Shown: positions 15,186 through 24,402, counted from the stretch's first letter. The stretch is DNA of 38,824 nt from Rickettsiales bacterium UBA2645 (GCA_002359655.1 DENL01000049.1:1-38824), one strand, 5' to 3'. Made by a program: numbers and translations. Notes: a model not told the origin generated them from the letters alone.

Positions 15186-15943
15186 ATCAAATTTTTTGTA
15201 AGTTCGATTAAACTTTTTAGCGCAACCTGCGAAGTTAAGTGCCAAACATCTGAATCCTTATTACAAAAACGCCGATTAAAAACCAAAACCAAAGCCTGCA
15301 TTTCTTGATCAAACTCATCGTTTAAGTTTATTACACGATAACCAAATTTTTTTAAATTTTGTTTGATCGACAAAATCTCCGCATCTTTATTTCCAAAATT
15401 AAATAAATTTTGCTCTTGTGACAAAATTTTTGGGGCAAGACCAATCCCATTTTCAGCTAAAAATTTCCAGTCAAATAAGTGTGATGGATCCTGTTTACGA
15501 TTAAGCAAGCCGGTTTCTCTTACATAAGCAATATCAGAATGTCCGACAATATTTTGTGACTTTATTTGATATTTAGCGGTTAAATATTTGCAGAGCTCAA
15601 CTCCACTAATCATCTGTTCTTTTTCGAAACTTTTTGCAAAAGGTGCTGAGTTAATGAACTCAACACCAATTGAATTTTTATTAAGTCCATCAAATCCTTG
15701 CCAGAAGCTTACTCCAGCGTGATAAGCCACATCATTTTCATCAACTAATTGAAAAATTTTTCCATTCTCATCAATCAAAAAATGTGAGCTAACTTGATAA
15801 TGCTTGAACTGCTCAATTGCATGATCAGCAGAACTAGCTTCAACATGGTGTAGCACTAAAAAATCAATTTTTCTTAAACTTGGCGAAACATCGAAAAATT
15901 CGCTAAATTTTTTACTGTGATCAATCTGCATAGATTTTGACAT
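15182..15943 (-). CDS. N-acetylmuramoyl-L-alanine amidase, Amidase_2/AmpD type
   Basis: A 253-aa zinc amidase that cleaves the bond between MurNAc and L-Ala. Zinc ligands are predicted at H32 or H33 (VLHHVEA), H135 (VGHSDIAY) and D152 (KQDPSHLF); SIGVEFIN supplies the conserved Glu region. The C-terminal part (about 185-250), with IKQNLKKFGYRVI, resembles a peptidoglycan-binding domain. There is no signal peptide, so it may act in the cytoplasm in muropeptide recycling like AmpD, or reach the periplasm by another route. The final residue of the zinc-binding region is D-P-S rather than the usual D-P-G. Confidence 0.88.
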   Translation of the reverse strand: MSKSMQIDHSKKFSEFFDVSPSLRKIDFLVLHHVEASSADHAIEQFKHYQVSSHFLIDENGKIFQLVDENDVAYHAGVSFWQGFDGLNKNSIGVEFINSAPFAKSFEKEQMISGVELCKYLTAKYQIKSQNIVGHSDIAYVRETGLLNRKQDPSHLFDWKFLAENGIGLAPKILSQEQNLFNFGNKDAEILSIKQNLKKFGYRVINLNDEFDQEMQALVLVFNRRFCNKDSDVWHLTSQVALKSLIELTKNLI

Positions 15944-16010
15944 TATAAATTCTTAAAATAACTTCCGCGCCTTCCTTTCTTAACCTCAACAAACTTCTTT
16001 CTCAAAAAAA

Positions 16011-18308
16011 ATGGCTACTAAAAAAGATTCAGCAAAAAACAACTCGCCAATCAAAACCGCAACAAAAAATTCAAAAGATCTCGAAGCATTACAATTTCAC
16101 ATGCAGGGTCAACCTGGAAAAGTTTCAATGCAGCCAACTAAGCCTTTGAATACTCAGCGCGATCTAGCTTTGGCTTATTCTCCTGGAGTTGCCGTTCCTT
16201 GTTTAGAAATTCAAAAAAATCCTGATACCGCCTACGACTACACTGCTAAAGGAAATTACGTCGCTGTTATTTCAAATGGAACCGCCGTTCTTGGCCTTGG
16301 AAATCTTGGTGCTCTTGCTGGCAAGCCCGTAATGGAAGGAAAATCAGTTTTATTCAAACGCTTTGCTGATATCGATTCAGTTGATGTTGAAGTTGCAACT
16401 GAAGATGCTGAAGAATTCATCAACGCTGTAAAATATTTAGGGCCAACTTGGGGCGGTATCAACTTAGAAGATATCAAAGCTCCAGAATGCTTTATCATTG
16501 AAAGCCGCTTGCGCGAATTAATGGACATTCCAGTTTTTCACGATGATCAGCATGGCACAGCTATTATCTCTGCCGCTGGTATTATCAACGCTTTACACAT
16601 TTCTGGTAAAAAATTTAAAGACATTAAAGTTGTAGTTAACGGTGCTGGCGCCGCTGGTATCGCTTGCTTAGAACTTTTAAAAGCAATGGGTTTACCGCAT
16701 GACAACGCCATTCTTTGCGATACTAAAGGCACAATCTATAAAGGCAGAACTGATGGAATGAATCAGTGGAAATCTGCTCACGCTTCTAACACCAAAGCTC
16801 GCACTTTAGCTGAAGCTATGAAAGGCGCCGATATATTTCTTGGCCTTTCAGTTAAAGGTGCCGTTACCAAAGAAATGGTAAAATCAATGGCTAAAAATCC
16901 AGTGATTTTTGCCATGGCTAATCCAGATCCAGAAATCACTCCGGAAGAAGTTCATGCAACTCGTAGCGACGCAATTGTTGCAACTGGCCGCTCTGACTAC
17001 GAAAACCAAGTTAATAATGTAATGGGCTTTCCTTACATTTTCCGCGGCGCACTTGATGTTCGAGCTTCCACAATCAACGAAGAAATGAAAATCGCCGCCG
17101 CTAAAGCAATTGCCGAGTTGGCTCGCGAGCATGTTCCTGATGAAGTAATAAAAGCTTATGGTGGACGCGATATGAAATTCGGCCCACGCTATATTATTCC
17201 AACTCCGTTTGATTCTCGTTTAATTCATGTTGTTCCTGTTGCAGTTGCTAAAGCTGCGGTTGAAACTGGTGTCGCCAGAAAACCAATCAAAGATTGGGAC
17301 GCTTATACTAAACAGTTGAAAGCTAGACGCGATCCAACCGTAAATTCAATGAGCTTGATTTTTGACAAGCTTGAAAGAAACCCTAAAAAAGTAATTTTCG
17401 CCGAAGGTGAACAACCAGAAATTATCCGTGCAGCTGCAATGTGGCGCGATTCTGGCTATGGCAAACCAATTTTGATTGGCAAAGAAAAACGTATTTTAGC
17501 CAATATGGCCGAAGCCAATGTCGATCCAAAAGGTATTGAAATTTACAACGCTTCAATATCTGACGAGAATAATAAATTCACCGATTACCTTTACAAAAAA
17601 TTACAACGCGAAGGTGTTCTTCGTTCTGATTGTTCGCGTATGGTTAAAAATGATCGTAATATTTTTGCTGCTTCAATGCTTGCTTGCGGACACGGTGATG
17701 CTTTGATTACCGGCCTCACTCGCGGCTATCGTCAATCTTTGACTGATGTTTGGAAAGTTATCAAAAACAAAAAAGATAAAATCGCTCTTGGTATTTCAAT
17801 GGTTGTGACCAAAGGTCGGACAATTTTTATTTCCGACACTGCTTGCTCAGAACTTTCTTCTTCTGAACATTTGGCAAGAATTGCCATTCAAACCGTTGAA
17901 AAAGTTCAACAGCTTGGTTATCAACCGCGTGTTGCTTTTTTGTCATTTTCAAATTTTGGTTCAGCTTTAAAAACTGAATCTAGCCGTATCAAACATGCTG
18001 TTGAAATTCTTGATAGTATGAAAGTTAAATTTGAATATGACGGCGAAATGACGGCTGATGTGGCTTTAAGCATGGATAAAATGTCAAAATACCCTTTCTG
18101 TCGCTTAACAGCTCCTGCAAATATTTTGATCTGTCCGGGTTTACATTCTGCTTCAATTGCCACTAAACTTTTAGAAGAGCTTGGAAATTGCACAGTTATT
18201 GGACCAATTCTTCACGGCTTTGAAAAACCAGTGCAAATTGTCACTATGCGCTCCTCAATAAATGAGATCATTAATATGGCGTCTCTAGCTGCAACTGGCA
18301 ACGAATAG
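16011..18308 (+). CDS. maeB: NADP-dependent malic enzyme fused to phosphotransacetylase-like domain (MaeB)
   Basis: A 765-aa enzyme converting malate to pyruvate and CO2. The N-terminal malic enzyme part (to about residue 430) has LALAYSPGVAVPCLEI, VISNGTAVLGLGNLGALAGK, the catalytic region VFHDDQHGTAI and the Rossmann motif NGAGAAGIACLELL. The C-terminal part (about 440-765) is a phosphotransacetylase-like domain (KKVIFAEGEQPEIIRAA, ITGLTRGYRQ), usually regulatory in MaeB. Length fits the fusion family (about 760). It has no Shine-Dalgarno. The next genes follow on the same strand after 10 bases, so they may be co-transcribed. It ends in TAG. Confidence 0.97.
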   Translation: MATKKDSAKNNSPIKTATKNSKDLEALQFHMQGQPGKVSMQPTKPLNTQRDLALAYSPGVAVPCLEIQKNPDTAYDYTAKGNYVAVISNGTAVLGLGNLGALAGKPVMEGKSVLFKRFADIDSVDVEVATEDAEEFINAVKYLGPTWGGINLEDIKAPECFIIESRLRELMDIPVFHDDQHGTAIISAAGIINALHISGKKFKDIKVVVNGAGAAGIACLELLKAMGLPHDNAILCDTKGTIYKGRTDGMNQWKSAHASNTKARTLAEAMKGADIFLGLSVKGAVTKEMVKSMAKNPVIFAMANPDPEITPEEVHATRSDAIVATGRSDYENQVNNVMGFPYIFRGALDVRASTINEEMKIAAAKAIAELAREHVPDEVIKAYGGRDMKFGPRYIIPTPFDSRLIHVVPVAVAKAAVETGVARKPIKDWDAYTKQLKARRDPTVNSMSLIFDKLERNPKKVIFAEGEQPEIIRAAAMWRDSGYGKPILIGKEKRILANMAEANVDPKGIEIYNASISDENNKFTDYLYKKLQREGVLRSDCSRMVKNDRNIFAASMLACGHGDALITGLTRGYRQSLTDVWKVIKNKKDKIALGISMVVTKGRTIFISDTACSELSSSEHLARIAIQTVEKVQQLGYQPRVAFLSFSNFGSALKTESSRIKHAVEILDSMKVKFEYDGEMTADVALSMDKMSKYPFCRLTAPANILICPGLHSASIATKLLEELGNCTVIGPILHGFEKPVQIVTMRSSINEIINMASLAATGNE

Positions 18309-18318
18309 CTTTTAAAAT

Positions 18319-18735
18319 ATGTCTGATAATCATCTTGCTCAAGGTCCAAGTTCTTTTGAAATGCAACAACATTCTGCAAAGCCAAGTTTTGGTGGTGGAA
18401 ATGTTGCTGCAGTCAATGGAACTTCTGGCACTGCCGCACCAGTGATTTCCGGAAAAGACATGAATGAACTTTTAAAAAGCGGCAATATTAGCGACTTTGG
18501 TAACAAAGGAATTGGAACGGTATTTCATATCGAAGGTATTGCCGAAAATAACATATTGGATGTTTTTGACGGAAATTTTGTTAGCCCCGGAAATATAAAT
18601 GCTTTCCAAAATATGGGAGAACTCAACGGCATGGGCAATATGCAAATTGGTGAAGCAACTAGCATTACAAAAGGTGTAAATCTAAATATCGAAAATAACA
18701 CCTCTTTCGCATCTAAAGGTGGACAAGAACACTAA
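18319..18735 (+). CDS. Uncharacterised Gly/Asn-rich protein
   Basis: A 138-aa product that I do not recognise. It has no signal peptide or membrane helix. The N-terminal half is low-complexity (SFGGGNVAAVNGTSGTAAP), and the C-terminal half has alternating hydrophobic and Gly/Asn stretches (GIGTVFHIEGIAENNILDVF, then GELNGMGNMQIG). It is squeezed between maeB (10-base gap) and an SDHAF4-like gene (3-base gap), all on the same strand, so it is likely co-transcribed and expressed. A role linked to carbon or respiratory metabolism is suggested only by position. Confidence 0.62.
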   Translation: MSDNHLAQGPSSFEMQQHSAKPSFGGGNVAAVNGTSGTAAPVISGKDMNELLKSGNISDFGNKGIGTVFHIEGIAENNILDVFDGNFVSPGNINAFQNMGELNGMGNMQIGEATSITKGVNLNIENNTSFASKGGQEH

Positions 18736-18738
18736 ATT

Positions 18739-18924
18739 ATGAAAATAGAAGAAACTAAAAAATGTTCCGAATCTTGTGTTTGTAGTACAGCAGAAAACAA
18801 TCAGAAAAATTTGATAGCCAAATCAGAAAAAGAAATCTCGGAAAAGAAAAATATCGAAGAAAAAAAATTAGATCCAACTCACTTTGGCGATTGGCAAATT
18901 GGCTGCCGTACTATCGATTTCTAA
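18739..18924 (+). CDS. DUF1674 / SDHAF4-like succinate dehydrogenase assembly factor
   Basis: A 61-aa protein whose C-terminus KKLDPTHFGDWQIGCRTIDF matches the DUF1674 (PF07896) signature D-P-T-R-x-G-D-W-x-x-x-G-R-x-x-D-F. This family includes mitochondrial SDHAF4, which helps flavinate and protect SdhA. The N-terminal 40 residues are Lys/Glu-rich and contain two Cys pairs (KCSESCVCS), which are not part of the usual motif. The motif here reads GCRTIDF with Gly-Cys-Arg spacing, close to the family pattern. It is the last gene of a probable maeB transcript, and its stop overlaps a hairpin shared with the convergent tolQ. Confidence 0.8.
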   Translation: MKIEETKKCSESCVCSTAENNQKNLIAKSEKEISEKKNIEEKKLDPTHFGDWQIGCRTIDF

Positions 18925-18946
18925 AGAGTTAGTTATCCAACTCTTT
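18923..18946. terminator. Hairpin between convergent SDHAF4-like gene and tolQ
   Basis: AAAGAGTT and AACTCTTT form an 8-bp stem with an 8-base loop that covers the stop codons of both convergent genes. It could act as a bidirectional terminator, but the flanking T tract is poor. Confidence 0.45.
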
Positions 18947-19615
18947 CGAAAACATATTTAAAAGCTGCAGCGAAAAATTATTCACGCGCTCTGAGAAACT
19001 ATTAATTTTAGTTGAAAAAATATTGTAGAAAAAAACTGCTGGAATTGCTGCAAACAAACCAATTCCTGTAGCAAGCAAAGCTTCGGCAATCCCCGGCGCA
19101 ACAACTGCTAAGCTAGTATTTTTACTAACCGCAATTCCTTGAAAACTATTCATAATTCCCCACACCGTTCCAAATAGTCCAACAAAAGGCATTGAAGAAC
19201 CAACAACCGCTAAAAATCCTAAACCACTTTCTAATTTCTGCATCGACTTATTAGACGCAATTTGCATAGCGCCACCTAGCCTTTCTTTTAATCCAGCTTT
19301 TTTATCACCGCCGTCAAGAATAATTTGTTTGATATTGTTTGATTGCCATTCGTTCATACAGGCAAGAAAAACGCGTGATAAAGGATGATTGTCGCTGGCA
19401 TTGGCCTCGGCAATAATGTCTTCTAAAACCATACTTTCGAAAGACTGCTCAAATTTATCGCTGCGTTTTTTCAGAATCATAAATTTGACAATCTTGTCAA
19501 AAATAATTGTCCATGACCAAAGCGAGGCAATTAATAAAAGTGCCATCACAAGTTGCACTACGATGTCGGCTTGGCTGATTAAATTGAACAGTGAGAATGA
19601 TGAGACTTTTTCCAT
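18929..19615 (-). CDS. tolQ: TolQ proton-channel component of the Tol-Pal system
   Basis: A 228-aa MotA/TolQ/ExbB family inner-membrane protein with three transmembrane segments (about residues 18-40, 130-150 and 172-195). GLGFLAVVGSSMPFVGLFGT and VWGIMNSFQGI are the conserved pore region. N-terminal MEKVSSFSLFNLISQADIVV fits TolQ better than ExbB. TolQ-TolR energise TolA to maintain the outer membrane during division. tolR, normally adjacent, is absent here, while pal is 5 kb away on the same strand. It follows ftsK by 21 bases and is probably co-transcribed with it, which suits a division role. ExbB cannot be fully excluded. Confidence 0.87.
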   Translation of the reverse strand: MEKVSSFSLFNLISQADIVVQLVMALLLIASLWSWTIIFDKIVKFMILKKRSDKFEQSFESMVLEDIIAEANASDNHPLSRVFLACMNEWQSNNIKQIILDGGDKKAGLKERLGGAMQIASNKSMQKLESGLGFLAVVGSSMPFVGLFGTVWGIMNSFQGIAVSKNTSLAVVAPGIAEALLATGIGLFAAIPAVFFYNIFSTKINSFSERVNNFSLQLLNMFSKELDN

Positions 19616-19636
19616 AAAATATTTTTAATTAATTTA

Positions 19637-21964
19637 TTATTCGATCACTTCGCGCTTACCAGAAATATTAGGCTCGGTGATTATTCCTTCTTGTTCCATT
19701 TTTTCAATCAGAGTAGCGGCGCGATTATATCCAATTCTTAATTGGCGTTGTACATAGCTAATTGAAGCTTTTTTATCGCGACGTACAATTGCAACTGCTT
19801 TGTTGTAAAGATCTTCATCGCTGTTGCTTCCGGCAAAATCTGAATCTTGCTCACCACCAGAATTATTACCGAGATTTGGAATTGGTACTTCAAAAGAAAT
19901 TTTCTCATCTTCTTCAAACTCGCTTAAATCTTGGTTTTTGATGGTGCTAACAATTTTTTCGATCTCAGCATCAGAACAAAATGGTCCGTGAACTCTTATC
20001 ATTTTACTGCCGCCCGACATGTAGATCATGTCGCCCTGACCCAGTAATTGTTCAGCACCTTGCGTGCCAAGAATTGTACGACTATCAATTCGCGAAGTAA
20101 CTTGAAAAGAAATTCTGGTCGGAAAGTTTGCTTTAATAACACCAGTAATAACATCAACCGAAGGGCGTTGCGTGGCCATGATCAAGTGTATTCCAGCTGC
20201 TCTGGCCATTTGTGCAAGACGCTGTACTGAGTTTTCAATTTCTTTGCCAGCAACCATCATCAAGTCTGCCATCTCATCAACAATCACTACGATGAAAGGT
20301 AATTTTTTCGCTTCATATTCAATCTCTTCGATGATTGGTTTACCAGTTGTCGGATCAAAACCGGTTTGTACTTTTCGGCTCATGCGCTCGCCAGTAACAA
20401 TCGCTTTTTCGACTTTTTCATTATATCCAGCAATATTGCGCACTGCCAAGCTTGACATCAAACGATAACGCTCTTCCATTTCAGCAACCACCCATTTTAG
20501 TGAAGTTACTGCCTTTCCCGGTTCAGTTACAACTGGTGCTAAAAGATGCGGAATGCCATCATAAATTGACAGCTCCAACATTTTTGGATCGATCATAATA
20601 AATTTGCATTCGTCGGGACGAAGTTTGAAAAGCAGTGATAAAATAATAACATTCAGACCAACTGATTTTCCTGATCCTGTAGTTCCTGCAATCAATAAAT
20701 GCGGCATTTTGGCTAAATCGGCAATCATCATTTCACCGCTAATATCTTTGCCTAAAATTATTGGCAGAAAGTTTTGCGAAAAACGATATTCCTTATTTTC
20801 GATCAACTCACGCAAGAAAATCATTTCACGTTTTGGATTTGGTAGCTCAATACCAAGCGAAGTTTTGCCTGCTACTACAGCAATTCTTGCTGAAACGGCA
20901 CTCATTGATCTGGCGATATCGTCAGACAAACCAATCACGCGCGAAGCTTTTGTTCCAGCTGCTGGCTCAAACTCGTGTAAAGTAACTAAAGGCCCAACTT
21001 TAGCACCAAGTGAAGTTCCGTAAATTCCGAAATCTTCTAAAACTTTGATCAGCATTTTTGACTGACTTTCAACCAGATCGCGACTGATTTTTTTATCTTT
21101 ATTTTCGGCAGAACGATCAATCAGTAAAGTTGCTTCTGGCATTTTATAGCGTGACAGGCCTGATTTGGCAGGTTTTTTAGTTTTGATTGATTTTAGTTTT
21201 TGTTTTAACTCTTGCGTAGTTTCTTCTTTTTCTTCTGGAGTTGATTCATCTGAATCCGAATCTGGATCAGATTCCGAATCCGAAATTGTTGGAGAAATTT
21301 TTATATTCGATAATTTTTCCTCAATATCCTCTTTTTGTGAAGTAGTCGCAATGGTCGCAGATTTTTTTTGCAAAATTTTTGTAATTTTGCGCTGCAATGC
21401 TTCGTAAATAAAACGAGAAATAAAATAAGAATAGCGGAAAAAATAAATCCAATCAGCTAGCGTAATTTCAAGAATTAGCGAAAAAGTTAAAAGCGAAAAA
21501 AACAGCGCTACTGTTGATGTTACGGCATGAGGAACTTTATGAAATTGTGCCAGAATAAAACTGCCATTAACGCCACCCAAACTGTTAAAACTCCACCACT
21601 CGGGCTGAGGCAAGCTGGCAAAAAAAGTTGATAAGCAAAGTATGGCAAAAGGAGTAAAAATTATTTTCTGCGCTAAATTAGCATTGCCAATTCTTGAAGC
21701 GGTTTTGCTGCCAATAGAAAAAATAATTAGAGCCAAAAAAAATGCTGACATGCCAATTAACTGAAAAGATAAATCAGCTAGATGCGAGCCAAAAGATCCA
21801 ACCCAATTATTAATATTATCTTCGGTTGAAACCGTGTTGAATGAAGGATCGGAAGCATCAAAACTGAAAAGTGCTAAAATAAAAATCAGAGAAAAAATAC
21901 TAAGCAGTAAGCCAAAAAGGCGCTTGAGTAAAATTAAAATGATTTGAGAAGTTCTGATGCGCAT
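19637..21964 (-). CDS. ftsK: DNA translocase FtsK
   Basis: A 775-aa septal DNA pump that moves chromosome dimers through the division site and activates XerCD. Four N-terminal membrane helices lie within residues 10-175. A linker rich in Ser/Asp/Glu (about 222-250) is much shorter than in E. coli FtsK. The motor has Walker A GTTGSGKS (about 428-435), the IMIDPKMLELSIYDGIPHLL block and Walker B VVIVDEMADLM. The C-terminal gamma winged helix (AVAIVRRDKKASISYVQRQL, then RIGYNRAATLIE) reads polarity sequences. Its ATG overlaps the upstream exported-protein stop by one base (TAATG), so the two are translationally coupled. Confidence 0.97.
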   Translation of the reverse strand: MRIRTSQIILILLKRLFGLLLSIFSLIFILALFSFDASDPSFNTVSTEDNINNWVGSFGSHLADLSFQLIGMSAFFLALIIFSIGSKTASRIGNANLAQKIIFTPFAILCLSTFFASLPQPEWWSFNSLGGVNGSFILAQFHKVPHAVTSTVALFFSLLTFSLILEITLADWIYFFRYSYFISRFIYEALQRKITKILQKKSATIATTSQKEDIEEKLSNIKISPTISDSESDPDSDSDESTPEEKEETTQELKQKLKSIKTKKPAKSGLSRYKMPEATLLIDRSAENKDKKISRDLVESQSKMLIKVLEDFGIYGTSLGAKVGPLVTLHEFEPAAGTKASRVIGLSDDIARSMSAVSARIAVVAGKTSLGIELPNPKREMIFLRELIENKEYRFSQNFLPIILGKDISGEMMIADLAKMPHLLIAGTTGSGKSVGLNVIILSLLFKLRPDECKFIMIDPKMLELSIYDGIPHLLAPVVTEPGKAVTSLKWVVAEMEERYRLMSSLAVRNIAGYNEKVEKAIVTGERMSRKVQTGFDPTTGKPIIEEIEYEAKKLPFIVVIVDEMADLMMVAGKEIENSVQRLAQMARAAGIHLIMATQRPSVDVITGVIKANFPTRISFQVTSRIDSRTILGTQGAEQLLGQGDMIYMSGGSKMIRVHGPFCSDAEIEKIVSTIKNQDLSEFEEDEKISFEVPIPNLGNNSGGEQDSDFAGSNSDEDLYNKAVAIVRRDKKASISYVQRQLRIGYNRAATLIEKMEQEGIITEPNISGKREVIE

Positions 21965-22827
21965 TATTGTGGTAAAGAAATTTGAGGTAACGCAGGCAAA
22001 CTAGTACTGGCAGAAGAATCTTTTGCAGTTGTAGTTGAAGAAGTTTTTGCTGAATTATTTGCCGCCGCCTCAGCTTCTTGCTTAGCTTTTTCTTGCTGCT
22101 GAATAAAGAAAGGAGTTGGTCCAGAAAGTGTCGGATCACTATTTTGATTATTCTTTACAGAAGTAGTTGCTGGCGAAGCAGCATCAGTTGGAGATTGAAC
22201 AACTTTGTTTTCAACATTTGAATTTGGCAAAGTAAAGGTAAAAAAACTTCCAATTGCGCTTTCTTGAACTTTCGTAGCCTCTTCAGAGGTTTTTTCAATA
22301 ACATTGGCAACTTTTTGATTAACATTATTAGCGGTACTTTTAGCGTCAGTCTTCGAAGAATCTGGAGGTATTTTATCAGAAAATTGTGCCATGTTATTGT
22401 TTGAAGTTACAGAGCCATCGGCATTAGTGGTGGTACTTGTTTTTTGGCCAATCAAAGCTCTGAGCCTTTCATTTGAGTTATCTCGATATTCTTGCTGTCT
22501 AGCTTTTTTTGATATTTCTAATTTCTTTTTCTCTTCCAACTGAATCTGATCGTAATGTTTTTTATAATCTTGCATCAAAACACAATGCTCGCCATTCCAA
22601 CACATTCCTTTGCCGCAATCACAAGCATAAGTTATTCTTTGAGCGGCGATTGAATATTGATCGAATTTAGATTCGCAATTATCAGCAAGACTATTACCAA
22701 ACTCGCGCCAAACGCCTTGATCTTTTTCGCAAATTTCACGATCGTCAAAAGAAGTTGAACGAGTAAATCCGGCAAAAGCGGAAGTTGAAATTATAAAAAA
22801 GATAAAGGTTAAGACGAGTTTTCTCAT
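21964..22827 (-). CDS. Exported Cys-rich protein of unknown function, coupled to ftsK
   Basis: The ATG at 22827 begins MRKLVLTFIFFIISTSAFAG, a clear Sec signal peptide; an upstream in-frame start would add 20 residues lying before this signal and was rejected. The mature part has six Cys within about 60 residues (REICEKDQG, DNCESKF, YACDCGKGMCWNGEHCV), suggesting a disulfide-bonded module. A charged coiled-coil segment (about 95-125) follows, then a long Ser/Thr/Asn/Ala-rich, probably disordered tail with TPFFIQQQEKAKQEAEAAAN. No family is recognised. It lies between leuB (8-base gap) and ftsK (1-base overlap), so it is expressed with the division gene and may work in the periplasm or envelope. 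Confidence 0.75.
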   Translation of the reverse strand: MRKLVLTFIFFIISTSAFAGFTRSTSFDDREICEKDQGVWREFGNSLADNCESKFDQYSIAAQRITYACDCGKGMCWNGEHCVLMQDYKKHYDQIQLEEKKKLEISKKARQQEYRDNSNERLRALIGQKTSTTTNADGSVTSNNNMAQFSDKIPPDSSKTDAKSTANNVNQKVANVIEKTSEEATKVQESAIGSFFTFTLPNSNVENKVVQSPTDAASPATTSVKNNQNSDPTLSGPTPFFIQQQEKAKQEAEAAANNSAKTSSTTTAKDSSASTSLPALPQISLPQ

Positions 22828-22835
22828 CAAATGAG

Positions 22836-23939
22836 TTAAAGTAGTTTTTTTAATTCTGCCAAGATTGCTTCGCCCATTTGCGTACAAGAAACAAGGCTTG
22901 AAGAAGCAATTGCGATATCGGCAGTTCTGATATTTTTTTCTAAAACTTTTTCAACCGCTAATTCGATTTTGTCGGCTTCAGAAGCATATCCAAAAGAATA
23001 TCTAAACATCATCGCCAAACTTAAAATTGTTGCAATTGGGTTGGCAATATCTTTGCCAGCAATATCTGGCGCTGATCCGTGAATTGGCTCGTAAAGAGCA
23101 AATTGTTTGCCATCTTTTTGTTTTGCACCAAGTGAAGCTGAAGGAAGCATGCCAAGAGATCCAGTCAACATTGAAGCGGTATCGGATAAAATATCACCAA
23201 ACATATTTCCCGTAAGCATCACATCAAATTGTTTAGGATTTCTTACTAATTGCATCGAAGCATTGTCGACATACATGTGAGAAAGTGCAATTTCGGGATA
23301 TTCATTTTTGCCAATTTCCGTAACAACTTCACGCCACATTTCTGTTGTTTCAATCACGTTTGCTTTATCAATTGAGCAAAGTTTTTTGCCGCGAACTTTT
23401 GCTAAATCAAAAGAGACGCGAGCGATTCTTTCCACTTCTTTTGAATTGTAAGTCATGGTGTTGATGCCTTGACGTGAGCCATCTAGAAGAGTTGTAACTG
23501 AGCGCGGTTCGCCAAAATAAAGATCTCCTGTAAGTTCACGCACAATCATGATATCCAGATTTTCAACTACTTCACGTTTTAGAGTTGAAGCATCGGCCAA
23601 AGCACTAAAAACTTTTGCTGGTCTTAAATTTGCAAAAAGTTCTAATTCTTTACGAATGCCAAGCAAACCGCGCTCTGGGCGATGTTTATATTCTAAAGAT
23701 TCCCATTTCAAACCACCAACTGCGCCAAGTAAAATTGCATCAGATTTTTTTGCTAAGTCTAAAGTTTCTTTTGGAAAAGGTGTTCCAGTTTGATCGTAAG
23801 CAATTCCGCCTAAAAGAGCGTTTTCAGTTGCAAATTTTTTGTCAGTATTACTAGAAAAAAAATCAATGATTTTTTTTGTTTGCGAAACTACTTCTGGCCC
23901 AATGCCATCGCCTTCGATTAGCAGAATCTTCTTTAACAT
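22836..23939 (-). CDS. leuB: 3-isopropylmalate dehydrogenase
   Basis: A 367-aa NAD-dependent beta-decarboxylating dehydrogenase, third step of leucine synthesis. It begins MLKKILLIEGDGIGPEVVSQ and contains LLGAVGGLKWE, the substrate-binding RPERGLLGIRKELELFANLR, the conserved IVRELTGDLYFGEPR and the Mg/NAD region GDILSDTASMLTGSLGMLPS with EPIHGSAPDIAGK. Length equals the family norm. No leuA, leuC or leuD is in the window, so the pathway is scattered or incomplete. It lies 7 bases after cyaY and 8 bases before the exported Cys-rich gene. Confidence 0.97.
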   Translation of the reverse strand: MLKKILLIEGDGIGPEVVSQTKKIIDFFSSNTDKKFATENALLGGIAYDQTGTPFPKETLDLAKKSDAILLGAVGGLKWESLEYKHRPERGLLGIRKELELFANLRPAKVFSALADASTLKREVVENLDIMIVRELTGDLYFGEPRSVTTLLDGSRQGINTMTYNSKEVERIARVSFDLAKVRGKKLCSIDKANVIETTEMWREVVTEIGKNEYPEIALSHMYVDNASMQLVRNPKQFDVMLTGNMFGDILSDTASMLTGSLGMLPSASLGAKQKDGKQFALYEPIHGSAPDIAGKDIANPIATILSLAMMFRYSFGYASEADKIELAVEKVLEKNIRTADIAIASSSLVSCTQMGEAILAELKKLL

Positions 23940-23946
23940 ATTTTTT

Positions 23947-24255
23947 TTAGATTATTGTTTTTAACTCGGAAAATAATTTTTGCGTAAGCTCTTCGCCCTT
24001 TGCGCTAAGCCAGTTGCCAGACTTTTCATCAAAAGAAAAATAATCAGCACCAGTAAATGGCGAAGAGTACCAAATTTTTTGATTACCAGAATTGCGGTTA
24101 ATGATGTAAGTTTGTTTGGTCGAATTGATGATAATCTCTAAAATTCCATCAGAATATTCAACATCAAGTTTAGAGTTTTTATCAATATTTTCTACATCTT
24201 CGCAAAGCTTTATTAGAGAGGCTTCGCAGTATTTTAAAAAATCTTTTTCTAACAT
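23947..24255 (-). CDS. cyaY: Iron-sulfur cluster protein CyaY (frataxin)
   Basis: The ATG at 24255 gives MLEKDFLKYCEASLIKLCED, a 102-aa frataxin-like protein; an earlier in-frame TTG would add 14 residues before the first helix and is less likely. The first helix carries acidic residues, followed by LDVEYSDGILEIIIN, TYIINRNSGNQKIWYSSPF and GNWLSAKGEELTQKLFSEL, matching the frataxin beta-sheet and last helix. It regulates or supplies iron to the Fe-S assembly scaffold. It is the first gene of the run cyaY-leuB-exported protein-ftsK-tolQ. Confidence 0.85.
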   Translation of the reverse strand: MLEKDFLKYCEASLIKLCEDVENIDKNSKLDVEYSDGILEIIINSTKQTYIINRNSGNQKIWYSSPFTGADYFSFDEKSGNWLSAKGEELTQKLFSELKTII

Positions 24256-24350
24256 ATTATCAAGAGTTAAATTGTTTTCTCGTATGTAACTTTGCAATAA
24301 AAAAAAATCGATCGGTGTTTTTGTAGTTAAGGTTGTAAAGACTTTTTATA

Positions 24351-24388
24351 AAAAAAATGGCGTCAGATTTTTATTTCTGACGCCATTT
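24351..24388 (-). terminator. Rho-independent terminator of pal
   Basis: A 13-bp perfect stem (24355-24367 with 24376-24388, core TGGCGTCAGA) has an 8-base loop. It lies 14 bases after the pal stop on the minus strand and is followed there by seven T residues. Confidence 0.88.
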
Positions 24389-24402
24389 AATTTTTACAAA
24401 AA

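Noticed and set aside
24256..24297. Upstream TTG start for cyaY
   Set aside because: It adds 14 residues before the first frataxin helix; the ATG at 24255 gives the expected length.
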